Positions 1-6,710 of a stretch of DNA of 12,267 nt are shown piece after piece. Under the pieces are notes generated by a model that was given only the letters and a program-made list of their open reading frames with translations, had not been told where the DNA came from and did no database searches. How positions within the stretch are numbered: the first letter of the stretch is position 1; each line of letters starts with the position of its first letter. Origin of the DNA: Desulforudis sp. (GTDB lineage: Bacteria; Bacillota; Desulfotomaculia; Desulfotomaculales; Desulforudaceae); the NCBI GenBank assembly GCA_014859075.1, contig JACUUW010000042.1, positions 1-12,267 on the forward strand. Direction: 5' to 3'. A program made the translations under genes and the position numbers.

Positions 1-306
1 AGCGTGTGTAATTTTGCCACCACGGACCGGGTGGTTTCCCGGAGAACGGGTAAGGTGTACATCGACTACCTGCAAAACACGGCGGGCAAGACCATGGCTT
101 TCCCCTACAGCGTGCGGCCCCGGCCGGGGGCGCCGGTGTCCACTCCGCTAACCTGGGATGAACTCGAGGGGCTCACGGATCCGGGGCGGTTCAATATGCG
201 TACCGTTCCCGAACGCCTGCAAAAACAGGAAGACGCCTATGCGGAGCTGTTCCACCGGCGGTATCGCCTCGAGGCACTGCTGGCACTGGACAAATCAGCC
301 CGGTGA
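1..306 (+). CDS. ligD: LigD-type DNA polymerase/primase domain, C-terminal part only (gene enters from the left)
   Basis: The reading frame is open from base 1 to the TGA at 304-306, giving about 101 visible residues; the true start lies outside the window. KVYIDYLQN (visible residues 18-26) followed by GKTMAFPYSVRPRPGAPVS is the signature of the end of the archaeo-eukaryotic-primase-like polymerase domain of bacterial LigD. The Asp of YIDYLQN (residue 22) probably corresponds to the last metal-binding aspartate of that active site. The family adds nucleotides and fills gaps during Ku-dependent non-homologous end joining. The protein stops soon after the domain with no ligase domain behind it, so this is either a stand-alone polymerase, common in sporulating Clostridia, or a protein with its ligase part upstream. 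A Ku gene nearby is expected but cannot be seen. The gap to dprA is 122 bases, and I see no convincing terminator or promoter in it. Confidence 0.85.
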   Translation, partial: SVCNFATTDRVVSRRTGKVYIDYLQNTAGKTMAFPYSVRPRPGAPVSTPLTWDELEGLTDPGRFNMRTVPERLQKQEDAYAELFHRRYRLEALLALDKSAR

Positions 307-428
307 AAAGTTTCGGACGGTGGACTTGCCGTTCGAAGCCGACTTCTACGGGAATAAATAGGTATCGCGGCAGGAAATAACATTGGTCTTCCCGAATCCC
401 ATGGGCAAATTGCGCAGGGAGGCACAAT

Positions 429-1526
429 GTGGAGCACTTGTACTGGTTGGCCTGGGCGGCAGCCTGGCCGGTGGGGGCGCGGCGGTTTCTGAGTCTTGTT
501 GAAAGACTGGGCTCGGCAAAACGGGCCTGGGAAGCGGGTGAGCGCGACCTGGTGGCGGCCGGATTGGATCCGGCGCTGGCCGCTGAGCTTGCACCGCGGC
601 GGGCCGGACTCGACCCGGTGGCCGAACATGAGCGGCTCCGGGCGCTGGGTGCCCGGCTGATCACCTGGATTGACGAAGGTTACCCGGAGAGTCTCCGTCA
701 TATCTACGATCCCCCGGCCGTACTTTTTGTTCTGGGGGAGTTTGATTTTAGGGAGACGGCGGCTCGGGTGGCCGTCGTGGGTTCAAGGAAGGCCACGCCG
801 TACGGGCGGGCCACCGCCCGGAAGTTGGCGGCCGACCTGGGGTCCTGTGGTCTGGTGATAGTCAGCGGCATGGCCCGGGGAGTGGATGCCGCGGCGCACC
901 AGGGCGCCCTCGATGCCGGGGCACCCACCGTCGCCGTGCTGGGTTCGGGTCTGGACGTGGTCTACCCGCGGGAGAACGCCCGTCTCATGGAGATAATCGC
1001 GGCCGCCGGCCTGGTGGTGAGTGAGTTTTCGCTGGGTTCGGAACCCGCGGCCTGGCACTTCCCGTCACGGAACCGGATCATCAGCGGCCTTTCCAGGGCG
1101 GTGGTGGTGGTGGAGGCCGCCGAGCGGAGCGGGGCGCTGATTACGGCCGGGCTGGCGCTGGAGCAGGGGCGCGACGTGATGGCTGTGCCCGGGAACGTGA
1201 ACAACGCGTACAGCCGGGGTCCCAACCGCCTGATCAAACAAGGGGCGCGGTTGGTGGAAAACGCCGGTGACGTGATTGATGAGCTCGGATTGAACGTGCT
1301 CTTCCCCGGATTCGAGTCCGGAGAGGCCGGCGTTGCCCAGCTGGGCAAAGAGGAAAGACTAGTGCTGGATTGCCTGGGGGGAGAGAGCCTGTCCGACCAG
1401 GCACTTATTGAACTGACCGGTTTTTCGGCCTCCCGGGTGGCGTCCGTGCTGGCCTACCTGGAGATCAAAGGGTTTGTACGCCGGGCGCCTGGTGGGTTAT
1501 ACTACTCCTTGTATCACGGTCGCTAA
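429..1526 (+). CDS. dprA: DNA-processing protein DprA (Smf), RecA loader
   Basis: The 365-residue product has a usual DprA length. It binds single-stranded DNA in the cytoplasm and loads RecA during transformation; in non-competent species it has a less clear recombination role. The N-terminal helical region (about 1-75) leads into a Rossmann-like core with VAVVGSRKATPYG (114-126), SGMARGVDAAAH (146-157), GSGLDVVYP (172-180), FPSRNRIISGLS (211-222), RSGALITAGLALEQGR (233-248) and the VPGNVNN/RGPNRLIKQGA segment (253-273). A C-terminal winged-helix-like region (about 305-362) resembles the domain often found at the DprA end. The start is GTG at 429, with AGGGAGG at 416-422 six bases upstream. 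topA follows within 40 bases, the order seen in Bacillus subtilis (smf-topA). All hallmark motifs are intact. Confidence 0.96.
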   Translation: MEHLYWLAWAAAWPVGARRFLSLVERLGSAKRAWEAGERDLVAAGLDPALAAELAPRRAGLDPVAEHERLRALGARLITWIDEGYPESLRHIYDPPAVLFVLGEFDFRETAARVAVVGSRKATPYGRATARKLAADLGSCGLVIVSGMARGVDAAAHQGALDAGAPTVAVLGSGLDVVYPRENARLMEIIAAAGLVVSEFSLGSEPAAWHFPSRNRIISGLSRAVVVVEAAERSGALITAGLALEQGRDVMAVPGNVNNAYSRGPNRLIKQGARLVENAGDVIDELGLNVLFPGFESGEAGVAQLGKEERLVLDCLGGESLSDQALIELTGFSASRVASVLAYLEIKGFVRRAPGGLYYSLYHGR

Positions 1527-1553
1527 GCGGAGGCATTGATCATCTTATTGACC

Positions 1554-1560
1554 GAGGTGG
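1554..1560 (+). promoter_or_regulatory. Ribosome binding site that fixes the topA start
   Basis: GAGGTGG ends five bases before the TTG at 1566. The in-frame TTG at 1536 lies only two bases after the GCGGAGG at 1527-1533, too close to be a normal start. The protein from 1566 begins MSRTLVIVESPAKA, exactly where type IA topoisomerases usually begin. Confidence 0.7.
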
Positions 1561-1565
1561 AATCA

Positions 1566-3671
1566 TTGTCAAGAACGTTGGTGATTGTAGAGTCCCCGGC
1601 CAAGGCCAGGACTCTGGGCAAGTTCCTGGGTAAGAAATATGAAATCCGGGCTTCAATGGGGCACGTCCGGGATCTGCCCCGCAGCCAGTTCGGCGTGGAC
1701 GTGGACGACGGCTTTGAGCCTAAGTACATCACCATCCGGGGTAAGGGGGACACGATCAAGGAACTCCGGAACGCCCGGAAAAAGGTGGACCGGGTGCTGT
1801 TGGCTTCAGACCCGGACCGGGAGGGAGAGGCCATCGCCTGGCATCTGCAGCACTTGTTGAACATTGATCCCGATGAGCCTTGCCGGGTTGAATTCAACGA
1901 GATTACCAAACAGGCCGTGGTGGAGGCCATCAAGAATCCCCGGAGGATTGATCCAAGCCGGGTAAACGCCCAGCAGGCCCGGCGGATCCTGGACCGGCTG
2001 GTCGGGTACAACTTGAGCCCCCTTCTTTGGCGCAAGGTCCGAAAGGGTCTGAGCGCGGGCCGGGTGCAATCGGCGGCCGTCCACCTGTTATGCAAGCGGG
2101 AACGGGAAATCGACGTGTTTACACCGGAAGAGTTCTGGAACCTGACGGTGACCCTGGCCAATGCGGACCGGGAGAAGTTCAAGGCCCGTCTCCTGAAACA
2201 GGGCGGGGAAAAGATCGTGGTGCCTAACGAGGAACGGATGAAGGAGATCCTGACGGACCTGGACGGGCGGACCTACCGGGTGGACGACATCCTGCGGAAG
2301 GATAAAACTCGCAACCCCGCGCCGCCGTTTACCACCAGCACCATGCAGCAGGAGGCATATCGCCGCCTGAACTTTACGACTCGCAAGACCATGCAGTTGG
2401 CCCAGCACCTGTATGAAGGACTGGACCTGGGCAAGGAAGGCCCGACCGGACTGATCACTTATATCCGGACCGACTCGACCCGGGTCTCCGCCACCGCCCA
2501 GGACGAAGCCCGGGAGTACATCCACAAGAATTTCGGTCCGGAGTTCGTGCCCAAGAATAAGCGGGTGTACGCCAGCAAAGCCAAGGCGCAGGACGCCCAC
2601 GAGGCCATACGCCCGACGTACGTGTCCCGTACGCCGGAAGCGGTCAAGAGGTACCTGACCGCGGACCAGTTCCGCCTGTACGAGTTGATTTGGTCCCGGT
2701 TTGTGGCCAGCCAGATGGCCTCGGCCGTGATCGACACCACCCGGGTTGACGTGGCGGCGGGGGACTACGTGTTTCGCGCCACCGGCTCCATAGTGAAGTT
2801 CCCGGGATTTACGCAGGTGTACGCCGAACTGCGCGATGACACTCGAAATGGTGAAGAGGAAGAGGACGGCGTGCTCCCACCGCTTGAGAAAGATGAACAG
2901 CTGAAACTGGTTCGCCGCAATCCGAGTCAGCACTTTACACAACCACCACCTCGATACAGCGAGGCGACCTTGGTGCGCACCCTGGAGGAACTGGGAATCG
3001 GTCGCCCCAGCACCTACGCGCCGGTGGTGGAGACCATCCAGCGGCGGGGCTACGTGATCAGGCGTGGCAAGACTCTCTACCCCACTGAACTGGGTCTGGT
3101 CGTGGATGATCTCTTGAAGGACAATTTCCCGGACATCATCAGTTCCGAATTCACTGCCGAAATGGAGGAGAAGCTGGACCGGATCGAGGAAGGTGCGGCG
3201 CAGTGGGAGAAAGTGTTGGCTGATTTCTACCAGCCTTTCCGGCAGGAAGTAAGCAAGGCGGAACAGGAGATCGGCCGGCTGCGCCTGAAAGAGGAAGAGG
3301 TCACCGACGAGGAATGCCCGAGGTGCGGGCGGAACATGGTGATTAAGATGGGGCGGTACGGGAAGTTCCTGGCCTGCCCCGGCTTCCCGGAGTGCCGCCA
3401 CACAAAGCCGATCCTGGAGCAGACCGGCCACGCCTGCCCGAAGTGCGGGGGGCGGGTGGTCGTCCGCCGGACTAAAAAGGGTAAGATATTCTTCGGGTGC
3501 TCCGAGTACCCGAAGTGTGATTTCGTTACCTGGGACCAGCCCACCGATGAGCGGTGCCCCCAATGTAACACCTTCCTGGTAAAAAAGACGGCGCTCAAGA
3601 GCGCCACTTACACGTGCGCGAATCCGGAATGCGGTTTCAAAGAACGTCAGGCGGGAGGGAGTAAGGCCTAG
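1566..3671 (+). CDS. topA: DNA topoisomerase I (type IA)
   Basis: The enzyme relaxes negative supercoils by cutting one strand through a 5'-phosphotyrosine link. From the TTG at 1566 the product is 701 residues. The TOPRIM domain opens with VIVESPAKA (Glu9) and contains the acidic triad in SDPDREGEAIAWH (Asp82, Asp84, Glu86). The catalytic tyrosine is Tyr299 in GLITYIRTDSTR. VRRNPSQHFTQPPPRYSEATLVRTLEELGIGRPSTYA is intact, in pieces, around residues 449-485. Three C4 zinc-ribbon repeats close the protein: cysteines at about 584-610, 624-651 and 664-689, each with a CPxC entry and a C-terminal xxC pair, which is typical of Firmicute and E. coli-type TopA. The stop overlaps the trmFO start by one base (TAGTG), so the two are translationally coupled. 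The 566-residue reading frame on the opposite strand is a GC-rich shadow. Confidence 0.97.
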   Translation: MSRTLVIVESPAKARTLGKFLGKKYEIRASMGHVRDLPRSQFGVDVDDGFEPKYITIRGKGDTIKELRNARKKVDRVLLASDPDREGEAIAWHLQHLLNIDPDEPCRVEFNEITKQAVVEAIKNPRRIDPSRVNAQQARRILDRLVGYNLSPLLWRKVRKGLSAGRVQSAAVHLLCKREREIDVFTPEEFWNLTVTLANADREKFKARLLKQGGEKIVVPNEERMKEILTDLDGRTYRVDDILRKDKTRNPAPPFTTSTMQQEAYRRLNFTTRKTMQLAQHLYEGLDLGKEGPTGLITYIRTDSTRVSATAQDEAREYIHKNFGPEFVPKNKRVYASKAKAQDAHEAIRPTYVSRTPEAVKRYLTADQFRLYELIWSRFVASQMASAVIDTTRVDVAAGDYVFRATGSIVKFPGFTQVYAELRDDTRNGEEEEDGVLPPLEKDEQLKLVRRNPSQHFTQPPPRYSEATLVRTLEELGIGRPSTYAPVVETIQRRGYVIRRGKTLYPTELGLVVDDLLKDNFPDIISSEFTAEMEEKLDRIEEGAAQWEKVLADFYQPFRQEVSKAEQEIGRLRLKEEEVTDEECPRCGRNMVIKMGRYGKFLACPGFPECRHTKPILEQTGHACPKCGGRVVVRRTKKGKIFFGCSEYPKCDFVTWDQPTDERCPQCNTFLVKKTALKSATYTCANPECGFKERQAGGSKA

Positions 3672-5002
3672 TGTCCGGCAGGGTCGTGGTTGTGGGGGCC
3701 GGCCTGGCCGGGTCGGAAGCCGCCTGGCAGCTCGCCCGGAGGGGCGTGGCGGTGCGGTTGTGCGAAATGCGCCCGCACCGGAGCACACCGGCCCATAAGA
3801 CCGGGGAGTTCGCCGAACTGGTTTGTTCCAATTCGCTTCGGGGCGAAGCGCTTTCGAACGCGGTTGGACTGCTCAAAGAGGAAATGCGCCGCCTGGATTC
3901 CCTGATCATGGCCTGCGCCGATGAGCACCGGGTTCCAGCGGGCGGGGCACTCGCAGTCGACCGCGACCGTTTTTCGGCCGTGGTTACAGAGAAGCTGTCG
4001 GTTGATCCGCTGGTGGACATTCACCGGGAAGAAGTCACGGTCCTGCCGGACGACGATCTGGTGATTCTGGCCACCGGACCTCTGACCTCCAGGGCCATGG
4101 CCGAAAACCTCCAGGAGTTGACCGGGGAGGAGCACCTGTACTTTTATGACGCGGTGGCGCCCATCGTTACCCTTGAGTCGGTTGACCGGAAAGTGGTCTT
4201 CCGGTCCTCGCGCTACGAAAAAGGGGAGCCGGCTTATCTGAACTGTCCGATGTCCCGGGAAGAGTACGACCGTTTCTGGGAAGCCCTGGTGGGATCGGAA
4301 CGGGCGCCGCTGAAGACATTCGAACGGGAGGCCCATTTTGAGGGCTGCCTGCCGGTGGAGGTGCTCGCCGCCCGGGGACGGGAGACCCTGTCGTTCGGCC
4401 CGTTGAAACCGGTGGGGCTGGTCGACCCGCGCACCGGGGAACGGCCCTACGCGGTGGTCCAACTACGGCAGGACAACCGGGAAGGTACCCTCTACAACCT
4501 GGTGGGGTTCCAGACCAACCTCAAATGGGGCGAACAGCGGCGGGTGTTCCGGCTGATCCCGGGTTTGGAAAACGCCGAGTTCATGCGTTACGGCGTGATG
4601 CACCGGAACACATACATCAACGCCCCGCGGCTGCTGGAACCCACCCTTGGATGCCGCAAAAGACCGGGGCTTTTCATTGCCGGACAGTTGGCCGGCGTGG
4701 AGGGTTACGTCGAGTCGGCGGCCGCCGGGCTGGTGGCCGGGGCAAACGCCGCCCGGGTGTTCAGAGGTCTGGAACCCCTGGTGTTTCCGCCCGAGACGGC
4801 CCACGGCGCTTTGATCAACTACATTGTGACGGCGGACCCGGACAACTTCCAGCCGATGAACGTTAATTTTGGACTGTTTCCCGCACTGCCCGGAAAGCGG
4901 ATCAGACAGAAACAGCAGCGCAACCTGGCTTATGCCCACCGCGCCCTGGAGATTCTCGAGGCTTGGCTGACGGAGAAGGGGGAACACCGATGTACCACTT
5001 GA
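3671..5002 (+). CDS. trmFO: Methylenetetrahydrofolate-tRNA-(uracil-54-C5)-methyltransferase TrmFO (Gid)
   Basis: This FAD- and folate-dependent enzyme makes ribothymidine (m5U54) in the T-loop of tRNA, using 5,10-methylene-THF as the methyl donor, where E. coli uses SAM-dependent TrmA. The 443-residue product starts at GTG 3671 with GGGAGGGAG at 3653-3661 nine bases upstream. The dinucleotide-binding motif VVVGAGLAGSEAAW (6-19) is perfect. Cys52 (ELVCSNSLRGE) and Cys226 (FEGCLPVEV) fall at the positions equivalent to B. subtilis Cys53 and Cys226, the nucleophile/activation cysteines of the family. GLFIAGQLAGVEGYVESAAAG is the conserved C-terminal FAD contact, here at about 334-354. It lies between topA and xerC as in Bacillus; its last 13 bases overlap the xerC start region. 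Function is confident by family. Confidence 0.96.
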   Translation: MSGRVVVVGAGLAGSEAAWQLARRGVAVRLCEMRPHRSTPAHKTGEFAELVCSNSLRGEALSNAVGLLKEEMRRLDSLIMACADEHRVPAGGALAVDRDRFSAVVTEKLSVDPLVDIHREEVTVLPDDDLVILATGPLTSRAMAENLQELTGEEHLYFYDAVAPIVTLESVDRKVVFRSSRYEKGEPAYLNCPMSREEYDRFWEALVGSERAPLKTFEREAHFEGCLPVEVLAARGRETLSFGPLKPVGLVDPRTGERPYAVVQLRQDNREGTLYNLVGFQTNLKWGEQRRVFRLIPGLENAEFMRYGVMHRNTYINAPRLLEPTLGCRKRPGLFIAGQLAGVEGYVESAAAGLVAGANAARVFRGLEPLVFPPETAHGALINYIVTADPDNFQPMNVNFGLFPALPGKRIRQKQQRNLAYAHRALEILEAWLTEKGEHRCTT

Positions 5003-5904
5003 TCGACGGCTTTCTGGCCCACCTGCAGGCCGAACGTCAGGCGTCCGCCCGCACCGTTATCGCCTACCAAAGGGACCTTTTTGCAGGCGTGGACTTCTTT
5101 GCCCGCCTGCTGGGAAAACAGGACGACAAGGTCCGGGCGGACGACATCGACCTCCAGCTTTTCCGCCGGTACCTCACTCACCTGGGGCAAGCGGGACTGG
5201 CCCGCAGCACCATCGCGCGCAAGGTGGCGGCCTGGCGATCCTTCTTTCGTTATCTGATCCGGGAAAACGTACTTGAGAAAAACCCATTGGCCGGAATGGC
5301 CACGCCCCGACTGCGCAAGCGGCTGCCCGGCGTGTTGTACCCCGAGGAAGTCGCGAAACTGCTGGAGTCTCCGGACGAAAGCTCCCTCGGCCTGCGTGAC
5401 CGGGCGCTGCTCGAAACACTGTACGCCGGCGGCCTCCGGATATCCGAACTTGCCGGACTGGATCTGGGGAGCCTCAACCTGGAGCAGGGTTACGTCCGGG
5501 TGTTGGGTAAAGGGAACCGGGAACGCCAGGTACCCCTGGGCGGGCATGCGGTACATGCCCTGGGCCGTTACCTGGCCGAGGGGCGGCCGAAGCTGCTCGC
5601 CGGCAAACTGACGAACGCCGTTTTCCTGAACTACCGGGGGGAGCGCCTCTCGGTCCGCGGCGCGCGGCTTGTTTTCTCGGGCTACCTGAAGCGCCTTACC
5701 GACCAGCAGGCGGGGCCGCACATGCTCCGGCACTGTTACGCCACTCATCTCCTGGACGCCGGCGCCGACCTGAGAACGGTACAGGAACTCCTGGGCCATG
5801 CCCGCCTATCGACCACCCAAATTTATACCCGGGTCTCGGCCGACCGGTTGCAGGAAGTGTACCGCCGCACCCACCCCCGCGGCCGGAAGAGAAATGGGAA
5901 GTGA
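4990..5904 (+). CDS. xerC: Tyrosine recombinase XerC (CodV)
   Basis: This site-specific recombinase resolves chromosome dimers at dif together with a partner such as XerD/RipX. The product is 304 residues from ATG 4990, chosen because AAGGGGG at 4976-4982 sits seven bases upstream and the protein then begins MYHLIDGFLAHLQAER, as XerC proteins do; an in-frame TTG at 4963 is less likely. The SAM-like core-binding domain covers about 1-95. The catalytic set is complete: Arg150 (GGLRISELAGL), Lys174 (GKGNRERQ), His244 and Arg247 (HMLRH), His270 (LLGHA) and nucleophile Tyr279 (TTQIYTRV). The start overlaps trmFO by 13 bases. The last few residues (RGRKRNGK) extend past the usual end near THPR; the final codons and the stop lie in a heptamer-like repeat. 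The gene order trmFO-xerC-hslV supports XerC over XerD or a phage integrase. Confidence 0.95.
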   Translation: MYHLIDGFLAHLQAERQASARTVIAYQRDLFAGVDFFARLLGKQDDKVRADDIDLQLFRRYLTHLGQAGLARSTIARKVAAWRSFFRYLIRENVLEKNPLAGMATPRLRKRLPGVLYPEEVAKLLESPDESSLGLRDRALLETLYAGGLRISELAGLDLGSLNLEQGYVRVLGKGNRERQVPLGGHAVHALGRYLAEGRPKLLAGKLTNAVFLNYRGERLSVRGARLVFSGYLKRLTDQQAGPHMLRHCYATHLLDAGADLRTVQELLGHARLSTTQIYTRVSADRLQEVYRRTHPRGRKRNGK

Positions 5905-5916
5905 GAAGTTGGAGGT
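5896..5916 (+). repeat. Three degenerate tandem heptamers across the xerC stop codon
   Basis: GGGAAGT GAGAAGT TGGAGGT are three consecutive seven-base units that share the pattern nnGARGT. The xerC stop TGA (5902-5904) spans the first junction. Purine-rich heptamer arrays of this kind are known from some bacterial genomes; whether this one belongs to a dispersed family cannot be told from three units. Confidence 0.5.
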
Positions 5917-6144
5917 GGGGCCGGTGGTGAGGTGCCGGGAGCAGCGGCCCGAACCGAGCCGCTCTGCCGTCGACGTGGAGCACCAGGAGCTGAGGGGGCG
6001 CCCTTCCGGAGAGCGGACAAATGGAAATACGATGCCACGCAGAGCACCGGTGACCGGGAGGACCCTCGCGGCGGAGCGGCCCGTAGGTGCCACGACTGAC
6101 GTGATAAAAGGTAACAACTGGCAAACATGTGGGAAAACTAGCTT
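5917..6144. other. Gap between xerC and hslV without a recognisable gene
   Basis: About 250 bases separate the xerC stop from the hslV start, far more than the spacing elsewhere in the block. I see no credible coding frame. One imperfect GC-rich hairpin is visible: GCAGCGGC at 5941-5948 can pair with GCCGCT-CTGC at 5958-5967, with a two-base bulge. AGCGGCCCG occurs twice (from 5943 and from 6075). No T-run follows the hairpin, so it is not a standard terminator, and no riboswitch class that I know matches. A promoter for hslV would be expected in the AT-richer end (about 6100-6140), but no good -35/-10 pair is present; TGATAA at 6102-6107 is only a weak -10. Confidence 0.5.
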
Positions 6145-6156
6145 GAGGTGAGAGTG

Positions 6157-6687
6157 ATGTTCCAAGGAACGACCATTGTAGCGGTGAAAAAGGACGGCGC
6201 CGTGGCCATGGCCGGGGACGGCCAGGTCGGTTTGGGGGATGGCGTCATCGTCAAGAAGGGAGCGGTCAAGCTCCGTCGCCTGTACAAAGACCAGATTTTG
6301 GCCGGGTTTGCCGGGAGCGTGGCCGATGCCTTCGCCCTGTTCGAACGGTTTGAAGGCAAACTGGAGGAAAAGCATGGCAAACTGGCTACGGCGGCCGTGC
6401 AACTGGCCAAGGAATGGCGGACCGACAAGTATCTGCGGCGCCTGGAGGCCCTCCTGGTCGTGGCCGACCGGGAGAGCGTACTCCTGATTTCCGGCGGCGG
6501 CGAGGTGATCGAGCCGGACGACGGGATCGTGGCCGTCGGTTCCGGCGGTGGGTACGCTCTAGCCGCGGCAAGGGCCCTGGCCCGGCACACCGGGTTTTCG
6601 GCGGGCGAGATCGCCCGTGAGGCGCTGCTGATTGCGGCCGAGATCTGCGTATACACTAATGACCGGATCACGGTCGAGGAATTATAA
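6157..6687 (+). CDS. hslV: ATP-dependent protease peptidase subunit HslV (ClpQ/CodW)
   Basis: This is the proteolytic dodecamer of the HslVU complex, a proteasome-type N-terminal nucleophile hydrolase. ATG 6157 gives 176 residues and has AGGTGA at 6146-6151 five bases upstream; an in-frame GTG at 6148 lies inside that binding site. The protein begins MFQGTTIVAV, so the catalytic threonine is Thr5 and a four-residue propeptide must be removed. Family landmarks follow in order: AMAGDGQV, KVRRLY-like KLRRLYKDQILAGFAGSVADAF, LAKEWRTDKYLRRLEALL, GEVIEPDDGIVAVGSGGGYALAAARAL and EICVYTNDRITVEEL, matching B. subtilis ClpQ closely by eye. hslU follows after 23 bases. The pair is expected to be cotranscribed and to act together in the cytosol. 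Confidence 0.96.
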   Translation: MFQGTTIVAVKKDGAVAMAGDGQVGLGDGVIVKKGAVKLRRLYKDQILAGFAGSVADAFALFERFEGKLEEKHGKLATAAVQLAKEWRTDKYLRRLEALLVVADRESVLLISGGGEVIEPDDGIVAVGSGGGYALAAARALARHTGFSAGEIAREALLIAAEICVYTNDRITVEEL

Positions 6688-6710
6688 CCTTGTAGAAGGG
6701 GGAAATCCCA

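Noticed and set aside
307..428. Promoter for dprA
   Set aside because: TTGCCG at 326-331 has no -10-like hexamer at 16-18 bases; the next AT-rich hexamers are too far away.
1536..1565. Upstream TTG start for topA
   Set aside because: Only two bases follow the nearest Shine-Dalgarno-like sequence, and the ten extra residues are absent from the family; TTG 1566 has a well-spaced site.
2088..3788. 566-residue open frame on the minus strand across topA
   Set aside because: It lies opposite a fully conserved topA with all catalytic and zinc-finger motifs, its product is rich in Pro/Arg/Leu and resembles no family; high GC makes such long shadow frames common.
5941..5967. Hairpin after xerC as a transcription terminator
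   Set aside because: The stem is bulged and no run of T follows it.
5905..6156. Known riboswitch or housekeeping RNA (T-box, cobalamin, c-di-GMP, 6S, RNase P) before hslV
   Set aside because: None of the conserved core sequences of these classes could be found.
5798..6402. Open frames on both strands around the xerC-hslV gap
   Set aside because: They overlap xerC or hslV, have low-complexity Arg/Pro/Ala composition, lack good binding sites and resemble no protein family.
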